Source: Mesorhizobium norvegicum (GTDB lineage: Bacteria; Pseudomonadota; Alphaproteobacteria; Rhizobiales; Rhizobiaceae). From it: 64,000 nucleotides of DNA. The position numbers were made by a program, and so were the translations under genes. Within the stretch, counting starts at the first letter, position 1, and each line of letters begins with the position of its first letter. The stretch lies in NCBI RefSeq assembly GCF_004919685.1, contig NZ_SMYZ01000025.1, positions 62,001-126,000 on the forward strand, read 5' to 3'. Of this stretch, positions 9,125 through 17,307 are shown in pieces. Under the pieces are notes generated by a model. That model did no database searches. It was not told where the DNA came from and saw only the letters and a program-made list of their open reading frames with translations.

Positions 9125-9937
9125 CTACTCCTTCAGCCCCGGCTCAAGCGAAATCGTCCTGTAGGCATGCCATGTGGCATGCCCCAGCAGAGGAAAGGTG
9201 ACGATCAATCCGACCAGCCCGGTGCCAAGGCCAAGAAGGGTCAGCAGCAGCACGATCGCACCCCAGGTGATCATCACCGGCCGATTGTTCCAGACCAGCG
9301 AAATGCTGGTGCCCATCGCGGTAAACGCATCCGTTCGCCGATCGAGGAGCATGGGAACCGAAAAGGCGCTGATGGCGAAGGAGAATGCGGCGAACACCCC
9401 GCCGACCACTGTGCCGACAGCCAACATTGCCCAGCCGATGGTGGTGGTGAAAAGCATCGGGGCAAGGTGATCGAGACCGGGAAACGGCCGCCAGCCGAAG
9501 AACAGAGCGTAGATGATGACCGCGGCACGCATCCACAGCAGCGCCAGACCGAGCATGATGAAGCCGACGAAGAGAATCTGGCCGCCGGAGGCCGGCCGCA
9601 CGAAGATCATCCTGGCAAGCGAGATGGCTCTACCCTGTTCCAACGACCGGCTTTTTTCATAGAGGCCGATCGCTATCAGCGGGCCGACCACCATGAAGGC
9701 CGCGGTTGCGGGAAACAGGATGTAGTCGAGCCGAAACAGGAAAAGCCCGCCGACGATCAGCGCGGACACGGCAAAGACCGCCAGCCCATAGGCGAGGCTG
9801 GGGCCCGGCGTCGCCATCAGGTCGTGCCAGCCGGCGCGCAGCCAGCCGAACGCGGCACTGGCCGACAGACCGCGGTTACGCGATGCGACACGGACGAATT
9901 CTTCGTCGGTTGCCAGATGGAGATCACTCATTCCCAT
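9125..9937 (-). CDS. DUF2189 family membrane protein
   Basis: A 270-aa protein with about six hydrophobic segments and an N-terminal cytosolic stretch (DLHLATDEEFVRVASRN). It shows the DUF2189 pattern, including WLRAGWHDL and GPLIAIGLYEKSRSLEQG. The function of this family is unknown. Members recur beside cbb3-oxidase genes in alphaproteobacteria. Here it sits between ccoP plus a small protein and ccoI, the slot usually held by ccoG and ccoH, so a role in assembly or membrane insertion is possible but unproven. A second ATG two codons in is an alternative start; AAGGA sits just upstream. Confidence 0.8.
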   Translation of the reverse strand: MGMSDLHLATDEEFVRVASRNRGLSASAAFGWLRAGWHDLMATPGPSLAYGLAVFAVSALIVGGLFLFRLDYILFPATAAFMVVGPLIAIGLYEKSRSLEQGRAISLARMIFVRPASGGQILFVGFIMLGLALLWMRAAVIIYALFFGWRPFPGLDHLAPMLFTTTIGWAMLAVGTVVGGVFAAFSFAISAFSVPMLLDRRTDAFTAMGTSISLVWNNRPVMITWGAIVLLLTLLGLGTGLVGLIVTFPLLGHATWHAYRTISLEPGLKE

Positions 9938-9977
9938 GATCCTTCCTGTCGTTTCGCCGGGTCGCGCACCTTGAGCG

Positions 9978-10190
9978 TCAGCACGACGAACTGGCCGCAG
10001 CGTAGCTGTTCTTCGTGGGGTCGCCGGGTTCCTTCAAATGCGGCACGCAGTCGGCTTGCGACGCGAAGGACACGTAGACCAGATGGACATTGGCGGCGGC
10101 GACCAGCGCCAGACCCGCCGTGACCAGGATGAGCGCGACGGTTCGCGAACGCGATCGCGGCCTCGACGGCAAGGCGGGATCCAGGCTCAC
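9978..10190 (-). CDS. Small single-pass membrane protein in the cbb3 operon
   Basis: A 70-aa protein starting from GTG in a GTGA overlap with the ccoP stop: VSLDPALPSRPRSRSRTVAL and onward. It has a basic N-terminus, one transmembrane helix (residues about 18-36) and a periplasmic tail with two Cys (ADCVPHLKEP and a terminal SSSC). I do not recognise a named family. Placement after ccoP and the membrane-anchor plus tail design recall CcoH/FixH-like helpers, but it lacks their length and sequence. Translational coupling to ccoP supports it being a real gene. Confidence 0.7.
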   Translation of the reverse strand: MSLDPALPSRPRSRSRTVALILVTAGLALVAAANVHLVYVSFASQADCVPHLKEPGDPTKNSYAAASSSC

Positions 10191-11068
10191 TGAGGCACCT
10201 TCCGGAGCGAAAGCACATAGAGGGCAAGTATCTTGCGCTGGGTCGCGGAGAGGCGCTGTTCCCAATGAGGCATGGTGCCTTGCCGGCCGCCATAGACTGT
10301 CGCGGTGACGGACTGGAGGTCGCCGCCATAGATCCAGTTGCTGTCGGTCAGGTCAGGCGCACCGACGTCGCGCTTACCCTTGGCATCGTCGCCATGACAG
10401 GCGATGCAGTTCTGTTTGAACACGTCCTGCCCGGCGGCAATGCTTTGCGGATCGGCATCGAGGCCATCGGCGGTGCCACCGAGAGACCGCACATAGGCGA
10501 CGACGTCAGCCAGTTGCTTGCTCTCGATCACCCCGTCGCGGCCAAAGGCCAACATCTGCGAGGTCCGCGTATCGGGATGGGTAGAGTTGATGCCGACCCG
10601 CAGTGTTTCAAAGATTGTTTTGGGATCACCGCCCCAGAGCCAGATGCCGGCGGTGAGGTTGGGAAATCCCGGACCGCCCGTCGCTTTGGTCCCATGGCAA
10701 GCCGCACAATTATCGCCAAACAGAGTGTGGCCGGTTTCGCCAACGATCTTCATCATCGAAGGGTCGGCCTGAATTGCCGCAAAATCCATTTGATCGATCT
10801 TATGTGTCCAGTCGGAACGCTCTAGCGTCGCGTCCTTTACCAGGCGGTCGACGCTGGTTTTCTGGTCAATTCCAAGCAAGCCCTTGGTGTAGGTCCGGCC
10901 CAGCGGCCAGGCAGGCATGAGGACCCAGTAGCACACGGCAAAGAGGATGGTGGTGGCCAGGAAGAAGAACACGATGCGCGGAATCGGCGTGTACAGCTCC
11001 TTGATGCCATTCCACTCATGACCGGTCGTGACCTGTCCCGTGACGGGATCGCGCTCGCCTATTTCCAT
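10187..11068 (-). CDS. ccoP: cbb3-type cytochrome c oxidase subunit III, CcoP (dihaem)
   Basis: A 293-aa dihaem c-type cytochrome. An N-terminal transmembrane helix (residues about 31-52) anchors two periplasmic cytochrome domains with haem sites CAACH at 121-125 and CIACH at 221-225. CcoP passes electrons from soluble cytochromes to CcoO and the CcoN active site. The start MEIGERDPVTG was chosen over a longer open frame because it begins just inside the ccoQ 3' end, the normal overlap. It is the fourth gene of ccoNOQP. Confidence 0.95.
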   Translation of the reverse strand: MEIGERDPVTGQVTTGHEWNGIKELYTPIPRIVFFFLATTILFAVCYWVLMPAWPLGRTYTKGLLGIDQKTSVDRLVKDATLERSDWTHKIDQMDFAAIQADPSMMKIVGETGHTLFGDNCAACHGTKATGGPGFPNLTAGIWLWGGDPKTIFETLRVGINSTHPDTRTSQMLAFGRDGVIESKQLADVVAYVRSLGGTADGLDADPQSIAAGQDVFKQNCIACHGDDAKGKRDVGAPDLTDSNWIYGGDLQSVTATVYGGRQGTMPHWEQRLSATQRKILALYVLSLRKVPQ

Positions 11069-11229
11069 GGCTTGTCGTCTCCGTCGAGAATGCTGTCTTT
11101 CGCTCTTTCGAACCGCTTTTTGTTCGACGGCCAGAACGTGTAGACGAGGACGCCTGCGGCCATCGCGATCAGATAGAAAAGGCCCCAGCTTTTGGAGAAG
11201 CCGACCACAGCTTCGTATTCCCAGCTCAT
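11059..11229 (-). CDS. ccoQ: cbb3-type cytochrome c oxidase subunit CcoQ
   Basis: A 56-aa protein: MSWEYEAVVGFSKSWGLFYL, then a single transmembrane helix and a charged tail with FWPSNKKRFERAK and ending DDKPWK. Size and sequence fit CcoQ, which stabilises the oxidase core. It lies exactly between ccoO and ccoP, overlapping the ccoO stop by an ATGA and the ccoP start by 10 bp. Confidence 0.95.
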   Translation of the reverse strand: MSWEYEAVVGFSKSWGLFYLIAMAAGVLVYTFWPSNKKRFERAKDSILDGDDKPWK

Positions 11230-11966
11230 TTGCCGTCCTCCGGCTGGACGGCAAGCTCCGCCTGGGCGGCGCCGGTCAGGTGGCCAAGGATCTGCAGATA
11301 GGCGACCAGCGCATCCATTTCGGTGACGATTGCCGGATTGCCGTCAAAGGCCCTGACCTGCGTTGCTTGCCCATAGCGCTTGACAACGCCGGCGGCGAAA
11401 TCACCGTCCGGTGCGGTTTGGCCGAGCGCATCTTGGGTCGCGTTGGCGATCATGTCGTCGGTGTAGGGAACGCCGACGTCCCTGAGAGCAGCAAGATGCT
11501 CACCGAGGTCGTCGATGCGCAGCGGGTTCTCGCGCAGCCAGCCAAATTTGGGCATGATCGATTCCGGAACCACGGTTCGCGGGTTGATCAGGTGGGCGAC
11601 CTGCCAGGCGTCTGAATATTTTCCGCCGATGCGGGCCAGATCCGGCCCTGTGCGCTTTGATCCCCACAGCATCGGATGATCGTATTTCGATTCAACGGCG
11701 AGTGAATATGGGCCGTATCGTTCGACTTCGTCACGCAACGTCCGGATCATTTGCGAATGGCAGGCGTAGCAACCCTCGCGCATGTAGATGTTGCGCCCGG
11801 CCTGCTCCAGCGGGGTGTAGACCCGCATGTCCGGCGCGTTCTCGACCGTGTTGTCGATGGTGAACAGCGGAGCGATTTCCACGAAGCCGCCGATGCTGGA
11901 GACCACGACGATGGCAAGGACGAAGCCGATGGCGCTGCGTTCGATTTTGCGGTGAAATTCGGGCAT
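11226..11966 (-). CDS. ccoO: cbb3-type cytochrome c oxidase subunit II, CcoO (monohaem)
   Basis: A 246-aa membrane-anchored cytochrome c with the haem site CYACH at residues 66-70 in a REGCYACHSQMIRTL context, highly conserved in CcoO. The N-terminus (MPEFHRKIERSAIGFVLAIV) holds the anchor helix. I start at the ATG at 11966, which has GGAG 8 nt upstream; a GTG three codons earlier (11975) forms a GTGA overlap with ccoN and cannot be excluded. It transfers electrons between CcoP and CcoN. Confidence 0.95.
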   Translation of the reverse strand: MPEFHRKIERSAIGFVLAIVVVSSIGGFVEIAPLFTIDNTVENAPDMRVYTPLEQAGRNIYMREGCYACHSQMIRTLRDEVERYGPYSLAVESKYDHPMLWGSKRTGPDLARIGGKYSDAWQVAHLINPRTVVPESIMPKFGWLRENPLRIDDLGEHLAALRDVGVPYTDDMIANATQDALGQTAPDGDFAAGVVKRYGQATQVRAFDGNPAIVTEMDALVAYLQILGHLTGAAQAELAVQPEDGK

Positions 11967-11971
11967 GGTCC

Positions 11972-13624
11972 TCACTCCGCCGGCTGGGCGACAGGCGCCA
12001 GATGGCGCTGCGGCGCGTCGTCGCCCGGTTGCAGCGCGGCCTGCGAATGGCCGCGGATCGTCATCAGGATGTTGTAGGAGCCGGTGATGGCGCCGAGCAG
12101 AAACAGCAGCCCGCCAAAGGCGCGAGCGATGTAATAGGGATGCATCGCCACCATGGATTCAATGAAGGAATAGGTAAGCGTTCCATTCTCGTTGTAGGTC
12201 CGCCACATCAAGCCTTGCAGAATGCCGGAATTCCACATGGCGAAGACGTAGATGACCGTTCCCGATATCGCCAACCAGAAATGCACCTCGATCAGTTTGG
12301 CCGAATACATCCGTTCACGCTTCCACAATGCCGGGACCAGACAGTAGATCGAGCCGAACGTGATCAGTGCCACCCAACCCAAGGCGCCGGCATGGACGTG
12401 ACCAATGGTCCAGTCCGTATAGTGGGAAAGCGCGTTGACCGGACGGATCGCCATGAACGACCCTTCAAAAGTGGTCAGGCCGTAGAAGACCGCCGCCGCC
12501 ATCATGAAACGCAGCGTGGCGTCGTCGCGCACCTTGTGCCAGGCGCCGTTGAGGGTGGCGAGCGCGTTTCCCGCCGAGGCCCACGATGGCACCAGGAGGA
12601 CTAGCGAGAACGTCATGCCCAGCGTTTGGACCCATTCGGGCAGGGCGGTGTAATGCAGGTGGTGTGAACCGGCCCACATATACATGAAGGTAATGCCCCA
12701 GAAGCTGATGATCGACAGCCGGTAGGAATAGATCGGCCGACCGGCCCGCTTGGGCAGGTAGTAGTACATCATCCCAAGGAAGCCGGAGGTGAGGAAGAAC
12801 GCGACGGCGTTGTGGCCGTACCACCACTGGGTCATCGCGTCCTGGACGCCGGAGAACGCCGAATAGCTTTTGGCATGGCCGAACGACACCGGGACGGCGA
12901 GATTGTTGACGATATGGAGGATCGCCACGACCAGAATGAAGGCCATATAGTACCAGTTGGCGACATAGATGTGCGGCTCCTTGCGGCGAGCCAGCGTGCG
13001 AATGTAGATCGCGAAATACACCACCCAGACGATGACCAGCCAGATATCGGCGTACCATTCCGGTTCCGCATATTCCTTCGATTGCGTGACGCCCATGAAA
13101 TAGCCGGTCGCGGCCAGGATGCAGAACAGGTTGTAGCCGAGCAGGACGAACCAGGGGCTGAACTGATCGGGCAGCCGGGCGCGCGAAGTCCGCTGCAGCA
13201 CATGGAAAGACGTGGCGATCAGCGCATTGCCGCCGAAGCCGAAAATCACTCCGCTTGTATGAACCGGCCGCAAGCGGCCAAAACTTGCCCAGGCCGCGTC
13301 GAACGTCAGATCGGGCCAGGCAAGCAGGCTCGCTACCCAGACGCCGAAGAACATACCAACCATGGCCCAGATCATGGTGAGGATGACGCCCACCTTGCTC
13401 GGGTCATCATAATAGTGGTCCAGACGTTCAGTGGAGGGCTCGGGGGCATTGAGCGCCGAAAGCATGACGAAGATCATCGCAACGCTTGCCGCAAGTACGA
13501 TAAAGCCATGCACGCCGATCGGATCGCCGCGACCAGCTGCCGCCATGGCCAATCCGACCATGGCCATCAGGATCAGCACGACGATTGAAAGTTGGCGTTC
13601 ACCGGATGTCAGTTGAGCGAGCAT
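11972..13624 (-). CDS. ccoN: cbb3-type cytochrome c oxidase catalytic subunit I, CcoN
   Basis: A 550-aa haem-copper oxidase subunit with about twelve or more transmembrane segments. Copper/haem ligands are visible in WWYGHNAVAFFLT, AGSHHLHYTALP and TIGHVHAGALGW. It reduces O2 to water at high affinity. It is the first gene of the ccoNOQP operon, and its promoter region holds a FixK/FNR-like palindrome centred about 80 bp before the ATG, so it should be induced under low oxygen. Confidence 0.97.
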   Translation of the reverse strand: MLAQLTSGERQLSIVVLILMAMVGLAMAAAGRGDPIGVHGFIVLAASVAMIFVMLSALNAPEPSTERLDHYYDDPSKVGVILTMIWAMVGMFFGVWVASLLAWPDLTFDAAWASFGRLRPVHTSGVIFGFGGNALIATSFHVLQRTSRARLPDQFSPWFVLLGYNLFCILAATGYFMGVTQSKEYAEPEWYADIWLVIVWVVYFAIYIRTLARRKEPHIYVANWYYMAFILVVAILHIVNNLAVPVSFGHAKSYSAFSGVQDAMTQWWYGHNAVAFFLTSGFLGMMYYYLPKRAGRPIYSYRLSIISFWGITFMYMWAGSHHLHYTALPEWVQTLGMTFSLVLLVPSWASAGNALATLNGAWHKVRDDATLRFMMAAAVFYGLTTFEGSFMAIRPVNALSHYTDWTIGHVHAGALGWVALITFGSIYCLVPALWKRERMYSAKLIEVHFWLAISGTVIYVFAMWNSGILQGLMWRTYNENGTLTYSFIESMVAMHPYYIARAFGGLLFLLGAITGSYNILMTIRGHSQAALQPGDDAPQRHLAPVAQPAE

Positions 13625-13697
13625 GTGCGTCCACCGTCAGATGCCCCGTCAGGGCGAAATCGTCCCACGGGTTTCGCATGTGTGTGTGGCGGTTGAT

Positions 13698-13711
13698 TTG
13701 ATCTGGCGCAA
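13698..13711. promoter_or_regulatory. FixK/FNR-like box upstream of ccoN
   Basis: TTGATCTGGCGCAA, one FNR-type half (TTGAT) and one NnrR-type half (CGCAA) with a 4-bp spacer. It is centred about 80 bp upstream of the ccoN start on the minus strand. The same 14-mer recurs at 19464. Confidence 0.75.
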
Positions 13712-13806
13712 AAACGAAGCTGACTGCACCCAAAACAGATTGCCGTATTCTGACGCCGGCGCCGGGCAAGTGTCAGGCTCAGCCGTCCTGGGCAGCCGAA
13801 ACGTTA

Positions 13807-14232
13807 TCAGCCGGTCGGAAGGCGAAAGAACATCGCCAGCTTCAGGCTTTTCGCAATGCGTTCGGCGCGATCGACAAATACCGCAGCCGTTTCCGGGGCA
13901 AAGAGCGCCGCCGCTGTCTCGCCAAATATGGCTAACCAGATGTCGAAATCGGCCTCGGTCACATCCTTGAGTTTCAGATGCGCAGGCACCGGGCGTCCAT
14001 GATAGTCGCCTGTCTTGAGAATGACGGAACACCAGAAGTCGGTCATTTTCTCAAGGTGCGGCTCCCAGTCGCCGGTGATTTCGCGCGCGAAGATTGGCCC
14101 CAGCCGTTCGTTTTTCCGTAGTCTGGAGTAGAACTCGCGGACCAGTGTCCCAATGCTCGCCCGGTCAACTCCCGGATCGACCAAGGGCTGCTCGGCAGCC
14201 GGCCGCGCTTGGTCGATGGCAGATGAGTTCAT
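13807..14232 (-). CDS. Group III truncated haemoglobin
   Basis: A 141-aa globin of the group III (P) truncated class. Typical blocks are REFYSRLRKNERLGPIF, WEPHLEKMTDFWCSVIL, and the proximal His at residue 85 in PVPAHLKL followed by Trp in FDIWLAIF. It lies 62 bp after nirV and is probably co-transcribed with nirK-nirV, suggesting a role in nitric oxide or oxygen handling near the nitrite reductase. The start at 14232 follows AAAGGATC; the longer open frame upstream is a shadow. Confidence 0.9.
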   Translation of the reverse strand: MNSSAIDQARPAAEQPLVDPGVDRASIGTLVREFYSRLRKNERLGPIFAREITGDWEPHLEKMTDFWCSVILKTGDYHGRPVPAHLKLKDVTEADFDIWLAIFGETAAALFAPETAAVFVDRAERIAKSLKLAMFFRLPTG

Positions 14233-14294
14233 GTTGATCCTTTCGGCGATTGTACTTTCTTCCGATCCTCGCCTCGAAACGCGGCATCCGCGCG

Positions 14295-15158
14295 TCAAGA
14301 GAATCCAAGACGCCGCAGGGTGGCTCGCACGATGTTGAGACGTTCGCGGACAAGGCGGAAACCCAGATTGTCGGGCGGCGTGCCGACCGCGCAGCCGCCA
14401 CTTTTCCCGTCCCGGATGAAGTTGGACATGTATGTGCGGTGGAAGCCCTCCACGACATGCACCCCGCAATTGTCGATCGAACTTACAATGCTGATGCCGT
14501 TGCGGGCTACAGCTGCATGGACGTAGCAGGTCGATGTCCATTCCCAGACATTGCCTGCAATGTCTGCCACCCCTTTTGAGTTGGTTCCAAACGCCCCTTG
14601 AACCCTTGGCTCGGGATCAGATTTCCGTCCAAGCGAAGCCTCGGTGCGATATTGGGCGAGCCAGCGCAGCGCCGGATTGTTGGGGTCACCGGCGCCGCCC
14701 TCGATGTCGCCGCGGAACCGTTCGCTCGCGGCGTAAGCCCATTCTGTATCTGTCGGCAGCCGCCATGTCGCGCCGGTCTGGGCCGAGAGCCAGGCCGTAT
14801 AGGCCTCGGCGTCGATGTGGCTAACGCCGGTGACCGGAAAATTGCCACTGCCCGGAGTATCAGATGCCTTGCAGCTGCCGGCGGTCACGCACCGTCCGTA
14901 TTCCGATGCAGTCACCTGGTATTTCATGATTTTCAGCGGAGCACCGACCGTTGCCAGGATCCGCGGCGCCGCGACGGGATGGCCTTCCCCCAGGAATTCA
15001 CCAGGTCGAGGATGGTCGAACGATCCGGCCGTGAGGGTCACAAGTTCGGGGCTCGCCACGAGCGAACCGGCCAACCGATCGAGCGCACTGGTCGCCCCCA
15101 TGACGATCAGCGCGGCAGTCGCGATACTTCCGAGGGCTACGATGGGATTGAAAGACAT
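14295..15158 (-). CDS. nirV: NirV, formylglycine-generating-enzyme-like protein
   Basis: A 287-aa protein of the SUMF1/FGE-sulfatase fold, with an N-terminal hydrophobic signal or anchor (residues about 8-25) and the family blocks MKYQVTASEYGRCV, WRLPTDTEWAYAASERF, GNVWEWT and the C-terminal LGFRLVRE. FGE-like proteins directly downstream of nirK are called NirV in denitrifiers; their biochemical role is unresolved. It starts 79 bp after the nirK stop in the same direction. Confidence 0.88.
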   Translation of the reverse strand: MSFNPIVALGSIATAALIVMGATSALDRLAGSLVASPELVTLTAGSFDHPRPGEFLGEGHPVAAPRILATVGAPLKIMKYQVTASEYGRCVTAGSCKASDTPGSGNFPVTGVSHIDAEAYTAWLSAQTGATWRLPTDTEWAYAASERFRGDIEGGAGDPNNPALRWLAQYRTEASLGRKSDPEPRVQGAFGTNSKGVADIAGNVWEWTSTCYVHAAVARNGISIVSSIDNCGVHVVEGFHRTYMSNFIRDGKSGGCAVGTPPDNLGFRLVRERLNIVRATLRRLGFS

Positions 15159-15237
15159 GGCATTTCGTCCGGGCGCGTACGCGACCTTGCGCAGATGGCG
15201 CAGGGTCGCGTCGATGTTCAGGATCGGATCCTCGTCA

Positions 15238-16341
15238 CTATGACGTAATGGCCCTTGGGGCTTCGACCTGCTTCATCAGGTCGTCGTCCCAGGTTCCGTC
15301 GACCGCAAAATGTGCGGTCGCGCCGAGTTCCACGGCCTCGATCAGATTGTGGTTCACGTAGGCGTAGATGCCCGGCTGCAGGAAGGTGTAGAGGGCCGAG
15401 CCGGCCGAGCCGCCGCGAATGAACCAGGTCTCCAGGTCCTTTGCCGGAGGATTGGCGAACTTGCCTTGCTCCCAGACGTAATCACCGTGGCCACCGATCA
15501 GATGCGGCCGTGTATCGCGGTTGGCTTGCGAATGGACGATCAGGACAGTCTCGCCGACTTTCGCCTTCATGGCGTTCTCGCCGGTCAGGGATCCTGCCTT
15601 GCCATTAAACACGACGTGAGTCGGAATCAATCCGCGCATGACCTTGACAGTTTCATCATAGTTGTCGCCGGCCGTTTCGTATTTCTTGAATTTCCCCTGC
15701 TCGTCGCGAGGGATGTAAAAGTCGTTTTCGCCGATATAGTAGATGCGGTCGTAGCGGATGGATTTGCCCTTGTCGTCCCCGAGGCCATCACGCGGCAGCA
15801 CCATCACCGCACCACTCATGCCCGACACGACGTGCCACGGGATCATCGGTCCGCCGGGCGCGCAGTGATAGACGAACGTTCCCGTGCGCGTTGCCTTGAA
15901 GCGCAGCGTTACCTGCTCGCCGGGGTTGATCAGTGTCAGCCCACCACCGCCGAGCGCGCCCGTGGCAGCGTGGAAGTCGATGTTGTGCGCAAGCGTGTTG
16001 GTGTCGGGATTGATGAGTGTCAGCTCGAGATAGTCGCCTTCATGGACAACCATCAGGGGGCCGGGGATCGAGCCGTTGTAAGTCATCGCATTGAGCTGCG
16101 TCCCATCCGCGTCGATGACGACGGGCTTTTCCTCGACTGTCATCGTGAACTCGACGACTTTCGGACCGCCTTTGGCCACCTGGTCGTGAGCGTGGACGAA
16201 GGGCGGCGCGACGAGGGTGACCTTCTCGCGCGGCAGTCCCACCACTTCCTTCGCGCTTGCCACAGCCGGCATTGCGCCGACCGTTGCCACCGCGGCGGCG
16301 GCAAGGACAGTTCCCAACAGAGCTTCACGTCGCGTAAGCAT
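15238..16341 (-). CDS. nirK: Copper-containing nitrite reductase NirK
   Basis: A 367-aa two-cupredoxin nitrite reductase that makes nitric oxide from nitrite in the periplasm. Type 1 copper ligands His119, Cys160, His170 and Met175 and type 2 ligands His124 and His159, plus catalytic Asp122, can be read from [11 protein letters not shown] and [18 protein letters not shown]. The second-domain His (RPHLIGGH and YVNHNLIEA) is also present. The N-terminus, [16 protein letters not shown], is a Tat-type signal. The ATG at 16341 was chosen because AAGGAG lies 6 nt upstream. A perfect NnrR-type palindrome precedes it. Confidence 0.97.
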   Translation of the reverse strand: MLTRREALLGTVLAAAAVATVGAMPAVASAKEVVGLPREKVTLVAPPFVHAHDQVAKGGPKVVEFTMTVEEKPVVIDADGTQLNAMTYNGSIPGPLMVVHEGDYLELTLINPDTNTLAHNIDFHAATGALGGGGLTLINPGEQVTLRFKATRTGTFVYHCAPGGPMIPWHVVSGMSGAVMVLPRDGLGDDKGKSIRYDRIYYIGENDFYIPRDEQGKFKKYETAGDNYDETVKVMRGLIPTHVVFNGKAGSLTGENAMKAKVGETVLIVHSQANRDTRPHLIGGHGDYVWEQGKFANPPAKDLETWFIRGGSAGSALYTFLQPGIYAYVNHNLIEAVELGATAHFAVDGTWDDDLMKQVEAPRAITS

Positions 16342-16404
16342 TTCAATCTCCTTGTGCGTCAATCACTTGATGACCCAAGTATAGGCTGCTTTCGAGGACC
16401 GTCT

Positions 16405-16418
16405 TTGCGCTGGCGCAA
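16405..16418. promoter_or_regulatory. NnrR-type box upstream of nirK
   Basis: TTGCGCTGGCGCAA fits the NnrR pattern TTGCG-N4-CGCAA perfectly. Its centre lies about 71 bp before the nirK ATG. NnrR is a CRP/FNR-family NO-responsive activator of nirK in rhizobia and Rhodobacter; no nnrR gene is in the window. Confidence 0.8.
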
Positions 16419-16495
16419 ACCGCGTTTGTTTCCGGGCGACGTCGAGTTAGAGAGATGTGGAGAGGGTCGTGTTGCGGCGCGCTCCATATGAAATA

Positions 16496-16531
16496 GGCCG
16501 GACTGGACCCCCCCGCGTGGTCCGTCCGGCC
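16496..16531 (-). terminator. Hairpin between pseudoazurin and nirK
   Basis: A stem of GGCCGGAC-t-GGACC (16496-16509) pairs with GGTCCGTCCGGCC (16519-16531) around a C-rich loop, 48 bp beyond the pseudoazurin stop. There is no long T-run on the minus strand, so intrinsic termination is only likely, not certain. Confidence 0.55.
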
Positions 16532-16578
16532 GTTTCCCTCCGGCGATCGCCAACCGGAGGGTATCTATGATGGAGATG

Positions 16579-17025
16579 TCAGTTGGAGGCGGCCTTGGTC
16601 GCCTCGCCGAACAGCTCCGCGAACACCGTTTTGGCCTTGCCGGTCTGCTTGACGGCTTCTGCCGCATCGAGGTTCACGGGCTTGCCGACGACGATCAGCG
16701 CCACCATGCCCATGCCGTAATGCGGGGCGCACTTCACGCCATAGACGCCTTCCTGGGTCACGGTCACGGTTATCTCCTCGCTTGGCTTTCCCTTGAAAGC
16801 TTCAGCGCCGTCCGGCAGCATTCCCTTGACGGTTTCGGCATTGTGGGACTTGTCGGTGGGCACAAACTTGATCGTGTCTCCGGGCACCGCTTTTATATAG
16901 GCGGGCTGGAAGATCATCGAACCCTTCTCGCCCTTGTTGAGCATCTGCACGACGTGTTCTTCAGCGCTTGCTGCGCCGGCCAGAGCAAACAACGCGATGG
17001 CTGCGGCGATCAGGGTCAGTTTCAT
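16579..17025 (-). CDS. Pseudoazurin (blue copper electron carrier)
   Basis: A 148-aa periplasmic cupredoxin with a 21-residue signal peptide (MKLTLIAAAIALFALAGAAS-A). Type 1 copper ligands are His61 (KSHNAE), Cys99, His102 and Met107 (KCAPHYGMGM), the pseudoazurin spacing. It donates electrons to copper nitrite reductase, encoded next door. The ATG at 17025 follows AAGGA; a slightly longer open frame exists but would spoil the signal peptide. Its own NnrR-type box lies about 80 bp upstream, so it should be co-regulated with nirK although transcribed separately. Confidence 0.93.
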   Translation of the reverse strand: MKLTLIAAAIALFALAGAASAEEHVVQMLNKGEKGSMIFQPAYIKAVPGDTIKFVPTDKSHNAETVKGMLPDGAEAFKGKPSEEITVTVTQEGVYGVKCAPHYGMGMVALIVVGKPVNLDAAEAVKQTGKAKTVFAELFGEATKAASN

Positions 17026-17098
17026 GGAGTAGTCCTTTCCTAGGTTCAGCACGGCATCAACCGTTGCGGCTTTCTACTCCACGGGATGGCGTTGCGAT

Positions 17099-17112
17099 TT
17101 GCGCTGGCGCAA
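17099..17112. promoter_or_regulatory. NnrR-type box upstream of pseudoazurin
   Basis: TTGCGCTGGCGCAA, identical to the site in front of nirK and centred about 80 bp before the pseudoazurin ATG. Confidence 0.8.
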
Positions 17113-17307
17113 ACCCGCGCACGAAATATCTGGATATGACGTGGCGATCTGGCGCCCTATGATGAGTTCTTGCTTGCTTGCCTCGCACAGCAAATGTTCT
17201 TTCTCATTCTGTTCGGGATCGAACGCAAAAAATGCGCTAAGTGACGAACGTTCAGCTACGTCGGCTGAGCTTGGCAGCAGCTTTTCAGCTCAGCGGTAAC
17301 AAATTTC

